Origin: SIG459 sp045631645 | Lineage (GTDB): Bacteria > Bacillota > Clostridia > Oscillospirales > Oscillospiraceae | DNA length: 64,000 bases | NCBI GenBank assembly: GCA_045631645.1 | Contig: JAZQVC010000038.1 | Location: 21,936-85,935 of the forward strand | Direction of reading: 5' to 3' | In this document: in pieces, positions 61,582-64,000 of the stretch | How positions within the stretch are numbered: the first letter of the stretch is position 1 | Layout: each line of letters starts with the position of its first letter | Translations under genes and position numbers: made by a program | Notes under the pieces: model-generated | Databases searched by the model: none | The model's input: only the letters and a program-made list of their open reading frames with translations | What the model was told of the DNA's origin: nothing

Positions 61582-62051
61582 TTCAAATGTCTCCGCAGCC
61601 ATGATTTTCCGCGGCGCCAGAAACGCCGAAGAGCTCTTGAATGGTGCCAAAACCGGCAATACAGGCGATAGGCGGTCTCGTTAACAGAGTGGCGCTTCTC
61701 GCCGCGGTAAAACTCGGTGACAACAGCGATCATCTGATCATGCCGAAGTCCCGGCTCGGCAACGAACTGGTTGTCGCCCATGCAGGTATATGTATCACCA
61801 GCATCTATAATGCGGTGGAGTATGTACTTGCCGTCATCGCGTCTATAAAGAGGAAGATCATACTTCTTCAATTTTCCGCTGACCGGCGCAATTATAACGC
61901 TGTCCACATGCTGCCGCAGCATAGGCAACATGCTAATCCCCTTTGGGGAAAAGCGCACAGTCTGTCCGGCTGCGAGCCTTTCCATAAAGAGGGGCATCAA
62001 ATCCCCCTGCATGGAGAATTCTTCCACTCTGCGAGGCGTGTTATCAACCAT
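61578..62051 (-). CDS. S24/S26-family peptidase (signal peptidase-like)
   Basis: This 157-residue protein is an S24/S26-type serine peptidase. The SMLPML motif (KGISMLPMLRQH) carries the likely catalytic Ser near residue 40, the YILHRII strand follows, and the MGDNQ motif is where signal peptidases keep a conserved Asp. No N-terminal membrane helix is seen, unlike in ordinary signal peptidase I. The C-terminal 40 residues are very basic. It overlaps its two neighbours by 4 and 8 bases, so it is coupled to the ABC exporter and the proline-rich protein. A role in cutting the operon's products is inferred. Confidence 0.82.
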   Translation of the reverse strand: MVDNTPRRVEEFSMQGDLMPLFMERLAAGQTVRFSPKGISMLPMLRQHVDSVIIAPVSGKLKKYDLPLYRRDDGKYILHRIIDAGDTYTCMGDNQFVAEPGLRHDQMIAVVTEFYRGEKRHSVNETAYRLYCRFWHHSRALRRFWRRGKSWLRRHLK

Positions 62052-62640
62052 TGCCGCCGCCCAGAATACTGTCGAGATCTATGGAGCCGTCACCCACATC
62101 GATGGGGGGATTTTCAGCCTCGTACTTGGCTTTAGCGGCGTTATACCATGCAAAAAAGGCATCAATATCGCCATAGCTCATCATATATGCCTGCTGTTCA
62201 GTGCCGCTCATTGCCTGATATGCCTCATAGCTCATTCCTGCAGGAGGAGTGCTGGGCTTCTCGGAAGGCTGGGTGGGTTTCTCAGAAGGCTGAGCAGGCT
62301 TTTCAGAGGGCTGAGTGGGTTTTTCAGAGGGGCTCACCTCGGGCTCGTCCTCATCAGGCTTCTCGGAGGGCTCGGGACTCTCCTCGGGCTCTTCTTCAGG
62401 CTCATTTTCGCTCATATCTTCATCATCGAAAATATTGTCCTCAAGGCCGGGGATATCAGGTTCAGGAGTGGGAGTGGGCTCAACGGCCTCAGGTGTGTTG
62501 ATCACTTCAACAGCGGGAGGAGTTGCCTCAGGCTGCTGCTCAGGCTCATTTTCCGGGATATGCAAAACTCTGGCAATTATAAGCAGCAAAGCGAGAACTA
62601 CCGCGAGAACAATGACTAAAACAGTAATTTTCTTATTCAT
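62044..62640 (-). CDS. Membrane-anchored proline/glutamate-rich protein with EDNIF motif and C-terminal DSILG
   Basis: This 198-residue protein has an N-terminal transmembrane anchor (about 6-25), then a disordered outside region rich in Pro, Glu and Ser. It includes four near-perfect SEKP-x-QP repeats (about residues 103-130) and the internal motif GLEDNIF near residue 68. Its C-terminal 75 residues are more ordered and end with GDGSIDLDSILGGGNG. The end resembles the last residues of its neighbour, GDMGMEDNIFG. It overlaps the peptidase gene by 8 bases. No known family; a substrate or stalk role for the operon is inferred. Confidence 0.72.
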   Translation of the reverse strand: MNKKITVLVIVLAVVLALLLIIARVLHIPENEPEQQPEATPPAVEVINTPEAVEPTPTPEPDIPGLEDNIFDDEDMSENEPEEEPEESPEPSEKPDEDEPEVSPSEKPTQPSEKPAQPSEKPTQPSEKPSTPPAGMSYEAYQAMSGTEQQAYMMSYGDIDAFFAWYNAAKAKYEAENPPIDVGDGSIDLDSILGGGNG

Positions 62641-62673
62641 ATTGGAACCTCTAAATAATTCAATGGGTCTCTA

Positions 62674-63195
62674 TCAGCCAAAAATGTTGTCCTCCATGCC
62701 CATATCACCTTCAACTTCTTCAAATTGCTCTCCGGTAGAGGGTTTATTTGAAGGGCTTGGAGTTGCAACCGGTGTGGTGGTCTGATTAGGAGTTGGAGTA
62801 GGCGCAGGTGTTGTCGCGGGCTTGGGAGTCACAGTTACTGAGGGAGTACTGGTTGCAGAGGGTATTGGTGTCACTGTGACTGTGGGGTTGTAGCTTGGCT
62901 GGACAGGGCTTTCCACTGGCTGTGAAGCTTGAGGAGCTTCGGACTCCTCAACATTATCGGACATAACGGGAGTAGTGTTCTCCGGAAACTCGCTCTCATC
63001 GACAGCAGGAAAAACATCCTGATCGGGAGTTGTTTCGGGGGGCTCAATTTGTGATGAACCGGGCACTTCTCCCCCACCCTCATTTTTATTATTGAAGGCT
63101 CCGTTATCCAAAAGTCTTGCAACATGGATTACAGCAATAAAAATTAAAATGGCCAGAATCATTGCAAGAACGGACATAATTCTTTTGTAAGTCAT
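62674..63195 (-). CDS. Membrane-anchored Thr/Pro-rich protein ending in EDNIFG
   Basis: This 173-residue protein has an N-terminal transmembrane anchor (about 7-27) followed by a low-complexity outside stalk rich in Thr, Pro, Ser and Val (TPxPTPTP-like repeats at about 110-150). It ends in GDMGMEDNIFG. The same ED-N-I-F motif is found inside the neighbouring protein, and the neighbour's C-terminus (DLDSILGGGNG) is a variant of it. Its position between the PqqD-like gene and the second stalk protein suggests that both are handled by the same enzymes. No known family. Confidence 0.72.
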   Translation of the reverse strand: MTYKRIMSVLAMILAILIFIAVIHVARLLDNGAFNNKNEGGGEVPGSSQIEPPETTPDQDVFPAVDESEFPENTTPVMSDNVEESEAPQASQPVESPVQPSYNPTVTVTPIPSATSTPSVTVTPKPATTPAPTPTPNQTTTPVATPSPSNKPSTGEQFEEVEGDMGMEDNIFG

Positions 63196-63217
63196 AAGAA
63201 AAACCTCTTATATCAGC

Positions 63218-63481
63218 TTATTCAAGGCAGCCGGCGGAAGCAAGCTTGCCCAAAAAGGCGTCCACATCGGCGGAAGCCACATCCTCGCTTACATCATATT
63301 CAGCGGTGAGGGCTGCAACAAGACCTTCGCGGTCTGCTCCCTTTTCCAGTTGCTGCCAAAGCATTGCGCCGGATTCATTCAAGGTGATCATACCGGTGAA
63401 ATTAACGGTCTGCTCCGCCAAAGGGAGAACAACCCAAGTGTCCGCCACCTGACGCAGTACAAAATCTTTCTTCAATTTCAT
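63218..63481 (-). CDS. PqqD-like RRE (RiPP recognition element) protein
   Basis: This 87-residue protein is a stand-alone PqqD-type winged-helix protein. Such RRE domains bind leader or target peptides and present them to modifying enzymes. The N-terminal LKKDFVLRQVADTWVVLPL strand pair, the central ESGAMLWQQLEKG helix and the C-terminal VDAFLGKLASAGCL helix are typical. It overlaps the HPr-kinase-like gene by 4 bases. In lasso-peptide and related clusters, PqqD-type proteins occur beside HPr-kinase-like genes, as here. Confidence 0.85.
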   Translation of the reverse strand: MKLKKDFVLRQVADTWVVLPLAEQTVNFTGMITLNESGAMLWQQLEKGADREGLVAALTAEYDVSEDVASADVDAFLGKLASAGCLE

Positions 63482-64000
63482 AATCCGGCCTCCTCTGCGC
63501 CGCGGCGCATAGTTTCATAGCTTAACCGGGCTGCGGACAGCTCCGGAACATTTTCAAGTTCATATACAGGGATTGTGCGGAGGAAATCCTCCATAAGAGC
63601 CAGCATCTTGTCAAGTCCCTGCACATCCGGGAATTTACGGATTGTCTGGGGCAAAATGTGCTCAAGAGCCTCCCTGAGACTAAGCCTTCGGATATTATTC
63701 TCAGGAGCCTTCTTCATAAAGCAAACGCCGGCCACAGGTGCCTTTGCGTTTGTATTAATGCCATCCTTGCCGCACCATGGTGTGCCGTAGGCATACCACA
63801 CCCCGTCAATAAGACGGAGGGCGGGCTTATCGTCGTTGATAATAACAGCATCAGGAAAAAGTTCCTGATAAAGACGGGCATGGGTGGACTTTCCCGCACC
63901 GGGATGGCCGGAAAGCAGGTAAGCTTTTCCATCCACAACAACTGCGGAACAATGGAGATAAAATCCGCCGAAATTCAATAGCTGCCTATAAAACTGATAG
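63478..64000 (-). CDS. HPr kinase-like P-loop protein (5' end outside the window)
   Basis: This is the C-terminal part of a protein related to HPr kinase/phosphorylase. The Walker A SGHPGAGKSTHARLY and the downstream INDDKPALRL acidic motif are visible, matching the HprK kinase core. The frame stays open to base 64000 with no upstream stop. The TTG at 63978 is therefore not its start, and the gene begins beyond the window. In paeninodin-type lasso clusters, such kinases phosphorylate the precursor peptide. It overlaps the PqqD-like gene by 4 bases. The phosphorylated target here is unknown. Confidence 0.82.
   Translation of the reverse strand, partial: YQFYRQLLNFGGFYLHCSAVVVDGKAYLLSGHPGAGKSTHARLYQELFPDAVIINDDKPALRLIDGVWYAYGTPWCGKDGINTNAKAPVAGVCFMKKAPENNIRRLSLREALEHILPQTIRKFPDVQGLDKMLALMEDFLRTIPVYELENVPELSAARLSYETMRRGAEEAGL

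Overview
The window reads as a chromosomal segment from a spore-forming, anaerobic member of the Clostridia. The evidence is a stage II sporulation phosphatase (SpoIIE), a SleB cortex-lytic enzyme, a perfect Spo0A-type box, a tetrahydrofolate riboswitch of the Firmicutes type, strong AAGGAG ribosome sites, a 2-oxoacid:ferredoxin oxidoreductase subunit and a ferredoxin-linked aldo/keto reductase. Genes are dense on both strands. Convergent genes are almost always separated by one compact bidirectional hairpin terminator. No insertion sequence, phage, CRISPR array or rRNA was seen, so this is mostly core genome with a few accessory islands. The exact family cannot be fixed from this sequence alone.

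Layout. 1-7.6 kb: korC end gene, sleB, then a riboswitch-led folT-ansA-lipoprotein unit, and a tsaE-tsaB-upp / fchA-folD unit. 7.7-19.7 kb: rodA, a sugar kinase, a MATE exporter, a lipoprotein with CxxC repeats, serC-serA-esterase, mtaB, a cysteine desulfurase and an AI-2E family permease. 19.7-32.7 kb: a 470-base gap carrying the Spo0A-like box, a DacF-type carboxypeptidase, pgi, a small P-loop protein, a heterodimeric ABC exporter, tRNA-Gly, a cupin, an AlaA-type aminotransferase, and a xer-MBOAT-DHHW unit. 32.8-46.5 kb: an ABC-F protein, a His-rich P1B-ATPase-like membrane protein lacking its catalytic domains, a TetR regulator, tRNA-Arg, an AEC permease, mgtE, ahcY, spoIIE, copA and an Mrr-type nuclease. 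46.7-55.7 kb: an antiporter and a long minus-strand unit ybaK-uvrA-(small membrane protein)-recD2-comF-mreB. 55.7-64 kb: two tRNA-Ser genes, a four-gene unit with two unknown proteins, an aldo/keto reductase, and an operon running off the right edge.

How the genes fit together. One-carbon metabolism is a visible theme: the THF riboswitch and folT import folate, FolD and FchA interconvert C1-folates, SerA/SerC make serine (the C1 donor), and AhcY recycles S-adenosylhomocysteine. tRNA A37 modification is another: TsaB and TsaE make t6A, and MtaB converts t6A to ms2t6A. Sporulation and envelope genes (spoIIE, sleB, dacF, rodA, mreB) are scattered. Three genes (folT, sleB, dacF) have a Shine-Dalgarno sequence that can be covered by an upstream complementary stretch.

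The two strongest candidates for something undescribed are: (1) the protein at 34462-35586, a zinc-type P1B-ATPase membrane scaffold that keeps all the transmembrane metal-site residues but has lost both the actuator and the phosphorylation/nucleotide domains; and (2) the operon at 59914-64000, which joins an HPr-kinase-like protein, a PqqD-like RRE protein, an S24/S26 peptidase and an ABC exporter to two membrane-anchored proline-rich proteins that share a D-[N/S]-I-[F/L]-G motif at their C-termini.
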